64,000 nt of DNA from the NCBI RefSeq assembly GCF_008634025.1, contig NZ_PDCM01000002.1, forward strand, positions 1,240,001 through 1,304,000. The letters are read 5' to 3'. The notes beneath the pieces are model-generated. The model did no database searches and had not been told where the DNA came from. It was given only the letters and a program-made list of their open reading frames with translations. This document shows, piece by piece, positions 8,088-17,241 of the stretch. Made by a program: the position numbers and the translations under genes. Numbering within the stretch: the stretch's first letter is position 1; every line of letters starts with the position of its first letter. Origin of the DNA: Streptomyces albofaciens JCM 4342 (GTDB lineage Bacteria; Actinomycetota; Actinomycetes; Streptomycetales; Streptomycetaceae).

Positions 8088-9034
8088 GACACGCTCCTGA
8101 TGCGGGGGTCCAGTACGGCGTAGGCGATGTCGGTGATCAGTGAGCCGAGCACGGTGGCCACGCCGACGACCAGGGTGACGCCGAGCAGGACGGGGAAGTC
8201 CGAGCCCTGGGCGGCGTTCCAGAACAGCAGCCCCATGCCCGGGTAGTTGAACATCGACTCGACGACGAGGAGGCCGCTGAAGAGGGTGGGGAGGTAGAGC
8301 CCGAGGAGGGTGGCGAGCGGGATCAGCGCGTTGCGCAGCACGTGCCGGGCCATGACGCGGGCGTTCGACTGGCCCTTGGCGCGCGCGGTGCGCACGTAGT
8401 CCTCTTCGAGGTTGTCCAGGACGGCCGAGCGCATGTAGCGGCTGAACGCGGCGATGATGCCGAGCGCGGTGGTCACCACGGGCAGGACCAGCGCGGGAGC
8501 GTCGGCGAGCAGACCGCCGACGGTGTCGGCCTGCGGTGCCTCGGCCGGGAAGATCTGGAGCTGCTGGCTGAAGACGAGGATGAGGACGAGGCCGAGGAAG
8601 AAGACCGGGGTGGCGTAGGCGAGGAAGGCGGCGCCGGTGAGCAGGTGGTCGGCGGCCCCGCCGCGGCGTACGGCCTGGAGGACGCCGAGCGGTACGGCCA
8701 GCGCGGCGGCGAGCGCGATCGACAGTCCGGCCAGCAGCGCGGACTTGGGGAGGCGTTCGCCGAGCAGCGAGGTGACGGACTGGTTGAGCTTGTAGGATGC
8801 GCCCAGGTCGCCGGTGAGCAGCCGCCCGAGGTACATCACGTACTGCTGCGGCAGGGAACGGTCGTAGCCCTGCTGGTGGTTGAAGTGGGCGACGGCCTCC
8901 GGGGTGGCCTTGACGCCGAGGATGGCGCGGGCCGGGCCGCCGGGCAGCAGGTGCAGCAGCACGAAGACGATGACGGAGACCAGCAGCAGCACGACGGCGG
9001 CCTGGGCCAGGCGCTTGGCCAGGAAGCGGATCAC
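8084..9034 (-). CDS. ABC transporter permease, DppB type
   Basis: 316 residues. It opens with FLAKRLAQAAVVLLLVSVIVF, the classic first helix of DppB/OppB permeases, then LPGGPARAILG, and the conserved loop LEEDYVRTARAKGQSNARVMARHVLRNALIP close to the end. About six membrane helices. The GTG start at 9034 overlaps the TGA of the binding-protein gene, giving translational coupling. Partner of the DppC-type permease for import of a peptide or peptide-like solute. Confidence 0.92.
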   Translation of the reverse strand: MIRFLAKRLAQAAVVLLLVSVIVFVLLHLLPGGPARAILGVKATPEAVAHFNHQQGYDRSLPQQYVMYLGRLLTGDLGASYKLNQSVTSLLGERLPKSALLAGLSIALAAALAVPLGVLQAVRRGGAADHLLTGAAFLAYATPVFFLGLVLILVFSQQLQIFPAEAPQADTVGGLLADAPALVLPVVTTALGIIAAFSRYMRSAVLDNLEEDYVRTARAKGQSNARVMARHVLRNALIPLATLLGLYLPTLFSGLLVVESMFNYPGMGLLFWNAAQGSDFPVLLGVTLVVGVATVLGSLITDIAYAVLDPRIRSVS

Positions 9035-10839
9035 CGGCCCGTACCGCCCTTCTTGACGAAGTACCAGTCCTGCGGCGCGAGGCTCAGGGTGGGGTTCTGG
9101 TCGATGCCGCGCAGGTCGTTGCGGATGACGGAGACCTGGTAGGCCGGGTTGGGTGTCCAGAGGACGGGCACCTGATCGGCGGTGTAGCGGGCGTAGTCGC
9201 GCATCGCGGACGGGTCGTCGGAGTACTCGGTCTTCCTGATCAGTTCGTCGGCCTTCGGATCGGACCAGTTGCCCATGTTGGAGGGCGCGCCGGTGGCGAA
9301 GAGGGATTCGCCGCTGGCCACGGTCGGGAAGTACCAGCTGCCCTGCGTCCCGAAGAAGCCCAGCTGCCAGGCCGAGCAGACCGGTTCGGTCGTCTTGCAG
9401 GGGACGGTGGTGCCCAGGACGGTGTTCAGCGGCTGCTGCCGGATGTCCAGGGTGATGCCGGCCTTTTCCAGGGCGGACTTGATCTCCTGCACGGTGTTGG
9501 ACGTCTCGGTGGAGCCGGACTGGGAGAGGAGTTCCAGGCGCAGCGGCTGCCCGGCGGTGATGTCCTTGCCGCACCGGTCCGGTCCGGTGCCGGGGCGCGC
9601 GCAGCGCAGCCGTCCGTCGGTGCGCTGCCAGCCGTGCGCGGTGAGCAGCGCTTCCGCCTTCTTCGGGTCGTACGGGAAGGGGTCGCGGTCGAGCTGCCCG
9701 GCGGGTACCGGGCCGCGGGTGGGCTCGGCGCTGCCGTGCCAGACCACGTCCGAGATCGCCCGCTGGTCGATGAGGTGCTGGAGGGCGCGGCGCAGGTAGG
9801 TCTGGCGGAGCAGCGGGCCCGCGGTGGGGTGGTTGAAGTTCAGGACGATGTAGGTGATCGCCCAGCCTTCCCACGGGTCGACGCGGTAGCCCAGCTTCTC
9901 GAAGCTCGCGGAGCGGGCCGTCACGGACGGCGGGATGTAGCCGTAGTCCACACCGCCCGCGCGCAGCACGTTGAATTCGGAATCCGCGGTGGTGAACGGT
10001 TTGAGGACGACGCGGTCGAGATGGGGTGTGTCCGGGCCGCCGTACTGCTTGTTGGGAATCAGCGACACCTGTCCGGAGGTGGTCCACTTCTCGATGCGCC
10101 AGGGTCCGCTGACGGTTTTCCAGAGCGGGTCGGTGGCGAACTCGGAGAGCTTCCCGGCGTGTTCCAGCAGGCGCGCGAAAACCTTTTTCGGGTTCTCGTC
10201 GTGCGGGTTCCATGCGTGCTTGGGCAGCGGGGTGAAATCCTGGAGCTGGTTGCCGGTGAACCAGGCGGGGTTGTACGGGCGGTCCAGGCGCAGCCGGAAG
10301 GTGTGGTCGTCCAGCACCTCGAACTTCTTGACGTTGTCGGGCAGCAGACCCGGCGAGTAGCCCGCCCACTCCTCCTTGTCGTGCTTGATCAGGTCGTACC
10401 AGAACTCCACGTCGCGGCTGGTGACGGGCGTCCCGTCGGACCAGCGGTAGCCCTTCTTGAGCGCGATGGTGACGGTGGTGTTGCGGTCGCTGTAGCGGGG
10501 CTGTTCGGCGAGGTTGCGCGGGCTGTCCATGGTCAGGCCCGCGCCCTCCTTCTCGGCCGTGTAGAGGGGCGGGTAGAGCAGGTCCTGTACGGCGTTGTTG
10601 TACGAGGCCAGGTAGCCGGCCGTACCGATCGGGAAGATCCAGTTGGGGGTGGCGGCGGGCGGCAGCGCCATGGTGGCCGTACCGCCCTCGACGCGGGTGC
10701 CGCCGGTGGTTCCGAGGCTGGTGACGGCGCCGTCCTCGGGGCCGCATCCGGTGAGCGTGGCGGCGCCCAGCAGCAGTGCGGCCAGGGCGCCGAGCAGGGC
10801 GTGGACGGGGCCGCGTCGGCGGGTGCTGCGCGGGCCCAT
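9031..10839 (-). CDS. ABC transporter substrate-binding lipoprotein, family 5 (oligopeptide type)
   Basis: 602 residues. The signal peptide ends in a lipobox (LLGAATLTGCG, lipid-modified Cys about residue 29), so the protein is anchored outside the membrane. The family-5 fold is recognisable from YRWSDGTPVTSRDVEFWYD, LVRQTYLRRALQHLIDQ-like elements and PYDPKKAEALLTAHGW. ATG 10839 has GGAGG 7 bases upstream. First gene of the importer operon, expressed from the region that also carries a 33-nt inverted repeat and the divergent ROK gene. The substrate is unknown; family-5 proteins bind peptides, nickel complexes, sugars and peptide-like compounds. Confidence 0.9.
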   Translation of the reverse strand: MGPRSTRRRGPVHALLGALAALLLGAATLTGCGPEDGAVTSLGTTGGTRVEGGTATMALPPAATPNWIFPIGTAGYLASYNNAVQDLLYPPLYTAEKEGAGLTMDSPRNLAEQPRYSDRNTTVTIALKKGYRWSDGTPVTSRDVEFWYDLIKHDKEEWAGYSPGLLPDNVKKFEVLDDHTFRLRLDRPYNPAWFTGNQLQDFTPLPKHAWNPHDENPKKVFARLLEHAGKLSEFATDPLWKTVSGPWRIEKWTTSGQVSLIPNKQYGGPDTPHLDRVVLKPFTTADSEFNVLRAGGVDYGYIPPSVTARSASFEKLGYRVDPWEGWAITYIVLNFNHPTAGPLLRQTYLRRALQHLIDQRAISDVVWHGSAEPTRGPVPAGQLDRDPFPYDPKKAEALLTAHGWQRTDGRLRCARPGTGPDRCGKDITAGQPLRLELLSQSGSTETSNTVQEIKSALEKAGITLDIRQQPLNTVLGTTVPCKTTEPVCSAWQLGFFGTQGSWYFPTVASGESLFATGAPSNMGNWSDPKADELIRKTEYSDDPSAMRDYARYTADQVPVLWTPNPAYQVSVIRNDLRGIDQNPTLSLAPQDWYFVKKGGTGR

Positions 10840-10957
10840 GCTGCCTCCGGAAGGTCGGCCGGTGGAAGAGTGCGAGAAAAGTACGGACGGCCGGGAAAAG
10901 AAGTCAAGGGTCTGGCAGAACATCGCCAATTGGTGTGGACTGAAAGCCACTTGCTCC

Positions 10958-10990
10958 CTGGTCTTTGTTCGGCTGCCGAAGAAAGACCAG
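10958..10990. promoter_or_regulatory. 33-nt inverted repeat, probable ROK operator
   Basis: Arms CTGGTCTTTGTTCGGC and GCCGAAGAAAGACCAG flank a single central T, matching at 15 of 16 pairs. It sits 119 bases from the importer start and 61 from the ROK start, in the shared divergent promoter region. A second shorter palindrome CCAATTGG lies at 10926-10933. Best read as the operator through which the ROK protein controls both directions. Confidence 0.65.
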
Positions 10991-11050
10991 GACCGTATTC
11001 CGACGTTCTCCGCGAAGGGCGCCGTAGATGACCGCCGCTGAGATCCCGCC

Positions 11051-12214
11051 ATGACCACCACCGAACCCGGCTCCGCCGCGCACGTCCTCGAACTCGTCGC
11101 GACCGGCACCGCCCGCTCGCGCGCCGACCTCGTACGGGAACTGGGGCTCGCCGCCTCCACCGTCTCCGCCCGCGTCCAGGAACTGGTCGACGCCGGGCTG
11201 CTGACCGAGTCCGGGGAAGGCGCCTCGCGCGGCGGGCGCCGCCCGCGGCTGCTGCGCGTCCCGGACGGCGGCACCGTCGCGCTCGCCGCCGACCTGGGCA
11301 GCCACCACATCCGTACCGGCGCGGTCGGCCTGACCGGAACCGGCTACGACATCGACGAGTGCGCCTTCGACCTGACGGCCGGACCGGAACCGGCCGTCGG
11401 CCTGCTCGCCGAGCGGCTGACCGCGCTGGCCGCCCGGCAGCGCGCGGCGGGCCGCGCCGTGTGCGGGGTGGGCGTCGGCTTCCCCGGGCCCGTCGATCCC
11501 GCGTCCGGCCGGGTCATCGCCCCGTCCCGGATGCCGGGCTGGCATCTGTACGCGCTGCGCGACCGGCTCGCCGAGCGGACCGGCCTGCCGGTCCTGGTCG
11601 ACAACGACGCCAACGTCCTGGCCCTGGGCGAGCACCGGGCCGCCCACCCGGACCTGCGGCACCTGGTCGTGGTCAAGGCGGGCCGCGGCATCGGCTCCGG
11701 GGTGATCAGCCACGGCCGGCTCTACCGGGGCGCCCGCGGCTGCGCCGGCGACATCAGCCACGTACGGGTGGACGCCGCCGCCGAACGCCCCTGCTCCTGC
11801 GGGAACATCGGCTGCCTGGAGACCGTGGCCAGCGGCGCGGCCATCGCCGCCGCCCTGCGCGAGCGGGGCACCGGCGCGGACTCCACCACCGACATCCTGC
11901 GGCTCGTCGAGAACGGCGAACCGCACGCCACCACCCTGGTGCGGCAGGCCGGGCGGCACATCGGCGCGGTGCTGGGCGTGGTGGTGAACTTCTTCAACCC
12001 GCAGGCCGTGGTGCTGGGCGGCGCGCTGTCCGCCGCGGAACCGCTGGTCGCGGCCGTGCGCGGGGTGCTGTACGAGCGCTGTCTGCCGATGGCCACGAGC
12101 GAGCTGTCCATCGTGGCCGCGAGCCGCGGCCCGGACGCGGGCCTGCTCGGTGCCGGACACGCCGCACTGCGCGAACTGGCCGCCGGCGGCGGGCTGCCGC
12201 TCGTACGGACCTGA
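11051..12214 (+). CDS. ROK-family transcriptional regulator
   Basis: 387 residues. The N-terminal winged helix (residues about 10-60, RSRADLVRELGLAASTVSARVQELVDAGLL) is followed by a ROK sugar-kinase-like domain with LAADLGSHHIRTGAVGL (phosphate-loop region), VGFPGPVDP, LVDNDANVLALGE and the zinc motif CSCGNIGCLE of ROK proteins (CxCxxxxC). The HTH indicates a repressor rather than a kinase. ATG 11051 follows the importer promoter region. Divergent from the peptide-type importer and followed by an M81 metallopeptidase, so it probably senses a product of that pathway. Confidence 0.9.
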   Translation: MTTTEPGSAAHVLELVATGTARSRADLVRELGLAASTVSARVQELVDAGLLTESGEGASRGGRRPRLLRVPDGGTVALAADLGSHHIRTGAVGLTGTGYDIDECAFDLTAGPEPAVGLLAERLTALAARQRAAGRAVCGVGVGFPGPVDPASGRVIAPSRMPGWHLYALRDRLAERTGLPVLVDNDANVLALGEHRAAHPDLRHLVVVKAGRGIGSGVISHGRLYRGARGCAGDISHVRVDAAAERPCSCGNIGCLETVASGAAIAAALRERGTGADSTTDILRLVENGEPHATTLVRQAGRHIGAVLGVVVNFFNPQAVVLGGALSAAEPLVAAVRGVLYERCLPMATSELSIVAASRGPDAGLLGAGHAALRELAAGGGLPLVRT

Positions 12215-12272
12215 CGCCTCTCCGAGAAGACACCCCCACGAAGACTCTCCCCACGAAAGGTGCACCACCGAC

Positions 12273-13772
12273 ATGCGCATCGCGATCGGCGGCATGGCCA
12301 TCGAGTCCAGCCAGTTCTGCCCGCACCGCTCGGCGTACGACGACTTCCGCGTCACCCGTGGCGCCGGCCTGCTGGCGCGCTACGCGTGGACCCGGCCGGA
12401 CGGCGGCTTCGGGACGGAGGTGGAGTGGGTGCCGCTGGTGCACGCGGTGGCGCTGCCCGGCGGGCCCGTCGAGCGGGAGACGTACGACCGGATCAAGTCC
12501 GAACTGGTCACCCGCGTCCGGGAAGCCGGGCCGCTGGACGGCCTGGTGTACGACATCCACGGCGCCATGAGCGTCACCGGCCTGGACGACGCCGAGGCGG
12601 ACCTCACCGAGGCCGTACGGGACGCGCTCGGCCCCGACGCGCTCATCTCGGCCGCCATGGACCTGCACGGCAACGTCTCGCGCCGCTTCGCCGGCCACCT
12701 CGACCTGCTCACCGCGCACCGGCTGGCCCCGCACGAGGACGCCTGGGAGACCCGCGAGCGGGCCGCCCGCAAGCTGGTCGAACGGCTGGCGTCCGGCAAG
12801 GGCCGCCCGTACCGCGCCTGGGTGCAGGTCCCGGTGCTGCTGCCCGGCGAGAAGACCAGCACCCGCCTGGAGCCGGCCAAGTCCCTCTACGGCAGGCTCG
12901 CCGCGGTCGAGGCGCTGGACGGCATCGTCGACGCGGCCGTGTGGGTGGGGTACGCCTGGGCCGACGAGGAGCGCTGCCGGGCCGCGGTGGTGGTGACCGG
13001 CGACGACCCGGACCTGGCGCTCGCCCAGGCCCGGAGCATCGCCCAGGAGTACTGGGACGTGCGCCGCGGCTTCGTCTTCGCCGGCCCGACCGGCGACGCC
13101 GACACCTGCATAGCGCGCGCCGTGGCGTCCTCCGCCCGCCCGTTCCTGATCAGCGACTCCGGCGACAACCCGACCGCGGGCGGCGCGGGCGACCTCGCGT
13201 ACATGCTGGGCCGTCTGCTGGCGCACGAGGACCTGGCGAGCGGGCGGGTCACCGCGCTGCACCCCGGCATCACCGACCCGGCGGCCGTGGCCGCGTGCTT
13301 CGAGGCCGGGGCCGGCGCGCGGGTGACGCTGAAGGTCGGCGGCCACGTCAGCGCGGGCACCGGCCCGCACGCCGAGCCGTACGAGCTGACCGGCACCGTC
13401 ACCGCCCTGCGGGAGCCCGCCGCGCCCGCGCCCGGGGCCCCGCGCGGCAACCCCGCGTACGACGGGGGCGGCCGCGGTGCCGTGGTGACCTGCGGCGGGG
13501 TGACCGCCGTCCTCACCGAGCGGCGCACGCCGTTCCACACCCGTGCCGACTTCGCCCCGCTGGACCCGGCCGCGTACGACATCGTCGTGGTGAAGATCGG
13601 CTATCTGGAGCCGGAGCTGCACGAGCTGGCCGCCGACTGGCTGCTCGCCCTCACCCCCGGCGGCGTGGACCAGGACCTGCTGCGGCTGGGGCACCACCGG
13701 GTGGCCCGCCCCCTCTACCCGTTCGACGACGCGGGCTTCGAGGACCCGGACCTGACGCCGGTGCTGCTCTGA
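12273..13772 (+). CDS. M81 family metallopeptidase (MlrC/microcystinase-C-like)
   Basis: 499 residues. Begins MRIAIGGMAIESSQFCPH, the M81 opening strand with an E-S-x-x-F signature, followed by DGLVYDIHGAMSV and SAAMDLHGNVS (the DxHG and DxHxN metal-ligand regions), AHEDAWETRERA and a C-terminal MlrC domain with LISDSGDNPTAGGAGD. The founding member MlrC cleaves the linear degradation products of microcystin; other members have unknown peptide-like substrates. AAAGG lies 12 bases before ATG 12273. Only 58 bases follow the ROK gene, so the two are likely co-transcribed and divergent from the importer. The set looks like uptake plus hydrolysis of one peptide-like compound. Confidence 0.88.
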   Translation: MRIAIGGMAIESSQFCPHRSAYDDFRVTRGAGLLARYAWTRPDGGFGTEVEWVPLVHAVALPGGPVERETYDRIKSELVTRVREAGPLDGLVYDIHGAMSVTGLDDAEADLTEAVRDALGPDALISAAMDLHGNVSRRFAGHLDLLTAHRLAPHEDAWETRERAARKLVERLASGKGRPYRAWVQVPVLLPGEKTSTRLEPAKSLYGRLAAVEALDGIVDAAVWVGYAWADEERCRAAVVVTGDDPDLALAQARSIAQEYWDVRRGFVFAGPTGDADTCIARAVASSARPFLISDSGDNPTAGGAGDLAYMLGRLLAHEDLASGRVTALHPGITDPAAVAACFEAGAGARVTLKVGGHVSAGTGPHAEPYELTGTVTALREPAAPAPGAPRGNPAYDGGGRGAVVTCGGVTAVLTERRTPFHTRADFAPLDPAAYDIVVVKIGYLEPELHELAADWLLALTPGGVDQDLLRLGHHRVARPLYPFDDAGFEDPDLTPVLL

Positions 13773-13814
13773 CCGGCACCGACGACCTCCGGACCGGCAC
13801 CGGAACCCGGCGGA

Positions 13815-13845
13815 CCGGCGCCAGAGCCCCCAGGCCCGGCGCCGG
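13815..13845. terminator. Possible hairpin terminator after the M81 gene
   Basis: Stem CCGGCGCC / GGCGCCGG with a 15-nt loop, 42 bases after the metallopeptidase stop. No T-run; the surrounding GGACCGGC repeats make chance pairing possible. Confidence 0.35.
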
Positions 13846-13969
13846 GGTCCTCCGGCGTACGAAAACGGCCGAACGGGCCAGTACGGCCGATATGTGCGGC
13901 GCCCGTGCATGACGGCCCGTACGGTGGAGAGGCGCTCCCTGATCACCTTTCCCCCGACGGAGGGCCCCG

Positions 13970-16348
13970 ATGGAGTCGCCGACCCCGCTCACCGAAAGCG
14001 ATCTGCTCGATCTCGACGCCCACTGGCGGGCGCTGAACTACCTCGCCGCCGGCCAGATCTACCTGACCGGCAACCCGCTGCTCACCGAGGACCTGCGGCC
14101 CGAGCACATCAAGCCGCGGCTGCTCGGGCACTGGGGCACCTGCCCCGGCCTGAACCTCGTCTACACCCACGTCAACCGGGTCATCAGCACCCACGGGCAG
14201 GACGCGGTGTGCGTGTGGGGCCCGGGGCACGGCGGGCCCTCGGTGTTCGCCGGGGCGTGGCTGGAGGGCACGTACGGGGAGCTGAACCCGGACGTCTCGC
14301 GGGACGCGGCCGGGATGGCGCGGCTGTTCCGGCAGTTCTCGTTCCCCGGCGGGGTGCCCAGCCACGCCGCGCCGAACGTGCCGGGCTCGTTCCACGAGGG
14401 CGGCGAGCTGGGCTACTCGCTCTCGCACGCGTACGGTGCCGCGCTGGACAACCCGGATCTGCTGGTGGCCTGTGTGATCGGCGACGGCGAGGCGGAGACC
14501 GGGCCGCTGGCCGCCTCCTGGCACGCGAACAAGTTCCTGGACCCGCGGCACGACGGCGCCGTGCTGCCGATCCTGCACCTGAACGGCTACAAGATCGCCA
14601 ATCCCACGGTCCTCGCCCGGCTGGACGAGGACGAGCTGGACGCGCTGCTGCGCGGCTACGGCCACGAACCGCTGTTCGTCACCGGCTCCGATCCCGCGCA
14701 GGTGCACCGCGACATGGCCGCGGCCATGGACACCGCGCTGCACCGCATCCGCGCGGCGCAGCGCGCCGCCCGGGACGGCGACGAGCGGGAACGGCCCCGC
14801 TGGCCGGCGATCGTGCTGCGCACCCCCAAGGGCTGGACCGGCCCCGGCGAGGTGGACGGCACCCCCGTCGAGGGCACCTGGCGCGCCCATCAGGTGCCGC
14901 TGTCCGGGGTGCGCGACAACCCGGACCACCTGCGCCAGCTGGAGGGCTGGCTGCGCTCGTACGCGCCGGACGAACTCTTCGACGGCGACGGCCGCCCGGT
15001 GGACCGGGTGCTGGCCTGCGTACCGAGCGGTGACCGGCGGCTCGGCGCCTCCCCGCACGCCAACGGCGGCCGCCTCGTCCGTACGCTGCCGCTGCCCGAC
15101 CCCGAGAAGTACGCCGTGCCCGTCGACAAGCCCGGCACCCAGATGCACGAGCCGACCCGCGTCCTCGGCGGCCTGCTGCGCGACCTGATGGAGCGGACCG
15201 CGGACCGGCGCGACTTCCGCCTGTTCGGCCCGGACGAGACGGCCTCCAACCGCCTCCAGGACGTGTACACCGCCACCGACAAGACGTGGCAGGCGCGGAC
15301 CGAGCCCACCGACGAGCACCTGGGGCGGCACGGGCGCGTGATGGAGGTGCTCTCGGAGCACCTGTGCCAGGGCTGGCTGGAGGGCTATGTGCTCTCCGGG
15401 CGGCACGGGCTGTTCTCCTCGTACGAGGCGTTCGCGCACATCGTGTCGAGCATGGCCTCCCAGCACGTCAAGTGGCTCCAGGCGGCCCGCTCCATCCCCT
15501 GGCGGCGCCCGGTCGCGGGCCTGAACTACCTGCTGACCTCGCACGTCTGGCGCCAGGACCACAACGGCTTCTCGCACCAGGACCCCGGCTTCGTCGACCA
15601 CATCCTCAACAAGGACCCGCACACCGTACGGGTCTACCTGCCGCCGGACGCCAACAGCCTGCTGTGCGTGGCCGACCATGTGCTGCGCACCCGGGACGTG
15701 CTCAACGTGGTGGTCGCGGGCAAGCAGCCGTGCTTCGACTGGCTGGACATCGAGCAGGCGCGGGCGCACTGCGCGCGCGGCGCGGGCATCTGGGAGTGGG
15801 CGGGCACCGAGCGGCCCGGCACCCGCCCCGACGTGGTGCTCGCCTGCGCCGGTGACGTGCCGACGCAGGAGACGCTGGCCGCCGCCTCGCTGCTGCGCGC
15901 CCACCTGCCGGAGCTGTCCGTACGGGTCGTCAACGTCGTCGACATGACCCGGCTGCAACCGAACGAGGAGCATCCGCACGGGCTGACGGAGCGGGAGTTC
16001 GAGGCGCTGCTGCCGCACGACGTGCCGGTGGTGTTCGCGTACCACGGCTACCCCTGGCTGGTGCACCGGCTCACCTACCGCCGGGCCGTCCACCCCCATC
16101 TGCACGTGCGCGGCTACAAGGAGATGGGCACCACGACCACGCCGTTCGACATGGTGGTCACCAACGACCTGGACCGCTACCGGCTGGTGATGGACGTCAT
16201 CGACCGGGTGCCGGGGCTGGCCGTGCGGGCCGCCGGGGTGCGGCAGGCGATGGCCGACGTACGGCAGCGCCACCACGACTGGATCCGCGAGCACGGCACG
16301 GACCTGCCGGAGGTCGAGGAGTGGAGCTGGCCGGGCGGCGGGCGGTGA
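13970..16348 (+). CDS. xfp: Phosphoketolase (xylulose-5-phosphate/fructose-6-phosphate)
   Basis: 792 residues, full length for the XFP family. This ThDP enzyme splits xylulose-5-P or fructose-6-P with phosphate to acetyl phosphate plus triose- or tetrose-phosphate. Diagnostic stretches are [64 protein letters not shown] and the ThDP motif [18 protein letters not shown], with [24 protein letters not shown] in the second half. No acetate kinase is adjacent. The same window holds a SoxR-linked transketolase, so both branches of pentose-phosphate metabolism are represented. Ends before a good convergent terminator. Confidence 0.95.
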   Translation: MESPTPLTESDLLDLDAHWRALNYLAAGQIYLTGNPLLTEDLRPEHIKPRLLGHWGTCPGLNLVYTHVNRVISTHGQDAVCVWGPGHGGPSVFAGAWLEGTYGELNPDVSRDAAGMARLFRQFSFPGGVPSHAAPNVPGSFHEGGELGYSLSHAYGAALDNPDLLVACVIGDGEAETGPLAASWHANKFLDPRHDGAVLPILHLNGYKIANPTVLARLDEDELDALLRGYGHEPLFVTGSDPAQVHRDMAAAMDTALHRIRAAQRAARDGDERERPRWPAIVLRTPKGWTGPGEVDGTPVEGTWRAHQVPLSGVRDNPDHLRQLEGWLRSYAPDELFDGDGRPVDRVLACVPSGDRRLGASPHANGGRLVRTLPLPDPEKYAVPVDKPGTQMHEPTRVLGGLLRDLMERTADRRDFRLFGPDETASNRLQDVYTATDKTWQARTEPTDEHLGRHGRVMEVLSEHLCQGWLEGYVLSGRHGLFSSYEAFAHIVSSMASQHVKWLQAARSIPWRRPVAGLNYLLTSHVWRQDHNGFSHQDPGFVDHILNKDPHTVRVYLPPDANSLLCVADHVLRTRDVLNVVVAGKQPCFDWLDIEQARAHCARGAGIWEWAGTERPGTRPDVVLACAGDVPTQETLAAASLLRAHLPELSVRVVNVVDMTRLQPNEEHPHGLTEREFEALLPHDVPVVFAYHGYPWLVHRLTYRRAVHPHLHVRGYKEMGTTTTPFDMVVTNDLDRYRLVMDVIDRVPGLAVRAAGVRQAMADVRQRHHDWIREHGTDLPEVEEWSWPGGGR

Positions 16349-16365
16349 CGGGGCGGTGACGGGGC

Positions 16366-16388
16366 GCGGCCCGCACGGGACGGGCCGC
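16366..16388. terminator. Hairpin between phosphoketolase and SDR genes
   Basis: Perfect 8-bp stem GCGGCCCG / CGGGCCGC with a 7-nt loop between two convergent genes whose stops lie 82 bases apart; likely serves both directions. Confidence 0.55.
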
Positions 16389-16429
16389 CGGCCGCTCCAC
16401 GCTCCGGAGGCACGGCCCGGTCGCCGCGC

Positions 16430-17125
16430 CTACCAGGGCACGACCTGCCCCTGGTGGTCCACGAAGTGGAGGCCGGGCTTCCCCCGGTGGCTCTCCATCG
16501 TCTCCACCACCCCGGGGACGCTCTCCTCCACGCTGAGCTCCGCCTCGGCACCGCCCAGTTCGGTACGCACCCAGCCCGGGTCCATCAACAGCAGCGTCCG
16601 CGGGTCACCGGCGTAACGGGCGGCGTAGCAGCGCATCAGCTGGTTCAGCGCGGACTTGCCAGCCCGGTACAGGTCCTGCCCGCCGTCCGTGTTCAGGCTG
16701 ACGCTCCCCTGGTCGGAGGACACGACGCCGATGGTCCCGGCCGGCGCCGCCAGCGGGCGCAGCCACTCCACGACGCGCATCGGGCCGAGCGCGTTGGTGA
16801 GCATGACCTCGGTGAACATCTCCGCCGGGACCTCGCCGATCGGGATGTCGCCCCGCGTGATGGCGGCGTTGACGAAGAGCAGGTCGAGGGAGCGCGGCGC
16901 CGGCCGGTCGCGCAGGGCCGAGATCTGTTCGGGAGCGGTCATCTCCAGCGACTCGACGGTCAGCCGCCCGCCGGCGGTGTCGGCGAGGTCGTGCAGTCCG
17001 GTGCGCCCGCCGCCGCGGACCGTGCCGATGACGTCCCAGCCACGGCGGAGGTACTCGGCGGCGAGCCCGAGGCCCAGGGTCCGGGAGGCCCCGACGATGA
17101 GGGCGGTCTTGCGGGTGCCGGTCAT
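16430..17125 (-). CDS. SDR family oxidoreductase
   Basis: 231 residues of a classical short-chain dehydrogenase/reductase. N-terminal Rossmann TALIVGASRTLGLGLAAEYLRR matches the TGxxxGxG motif with Thr replaced by Val-Gly, then FVNAAITRGD (NAG-like motif), IGVVSSDQGSV with the catalytic serine and YRAGKSAL, the YxxxK active site. The substrate is not evident. It is divergent from a LysR regulator 116 bases away, the common arrangement in which the regulator controls the reductase. Confidence 0.85.
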   Translation of the reverse strand: MTGTRKTALIVGASRTLGLGLAAEYLRRGWDVIGTVRGGGRTGLHDLADTAGGRLTVESLEMTAPEQISALRDRPAPRSLDLLFVNAAITRGDIPIGEVPAEMFTEVMLTNALGPMRVVEWLRPLAAPAGTIGVVSSDQGSVSLNTDGGQDLYRAGKSALNQLMRCYAARYAGDPRTLLLMDPGWVRTELGGAEAELSVEESVPGVVETMESHRGKPGLHFVDHQGQVVPW

Positions 17126-17241
17126 GGGGTTCCTGTTCGTGGGTCATCGGCGTCGTACGGCATGACGAGCGGGAACCCCAGTCTTCGGACGGCCCGTCCG
17201 GGCGTCCCATACCCTTGCGACCGCATTGATACCGTCACGGC

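Noticed and set aside
17205..17241. LysR binding site (T-N11-A) between the SDR and LysR genes
   Set aside because: Only a short TGC-N4-GCA was found; too weak to call without footprinting or alignment.
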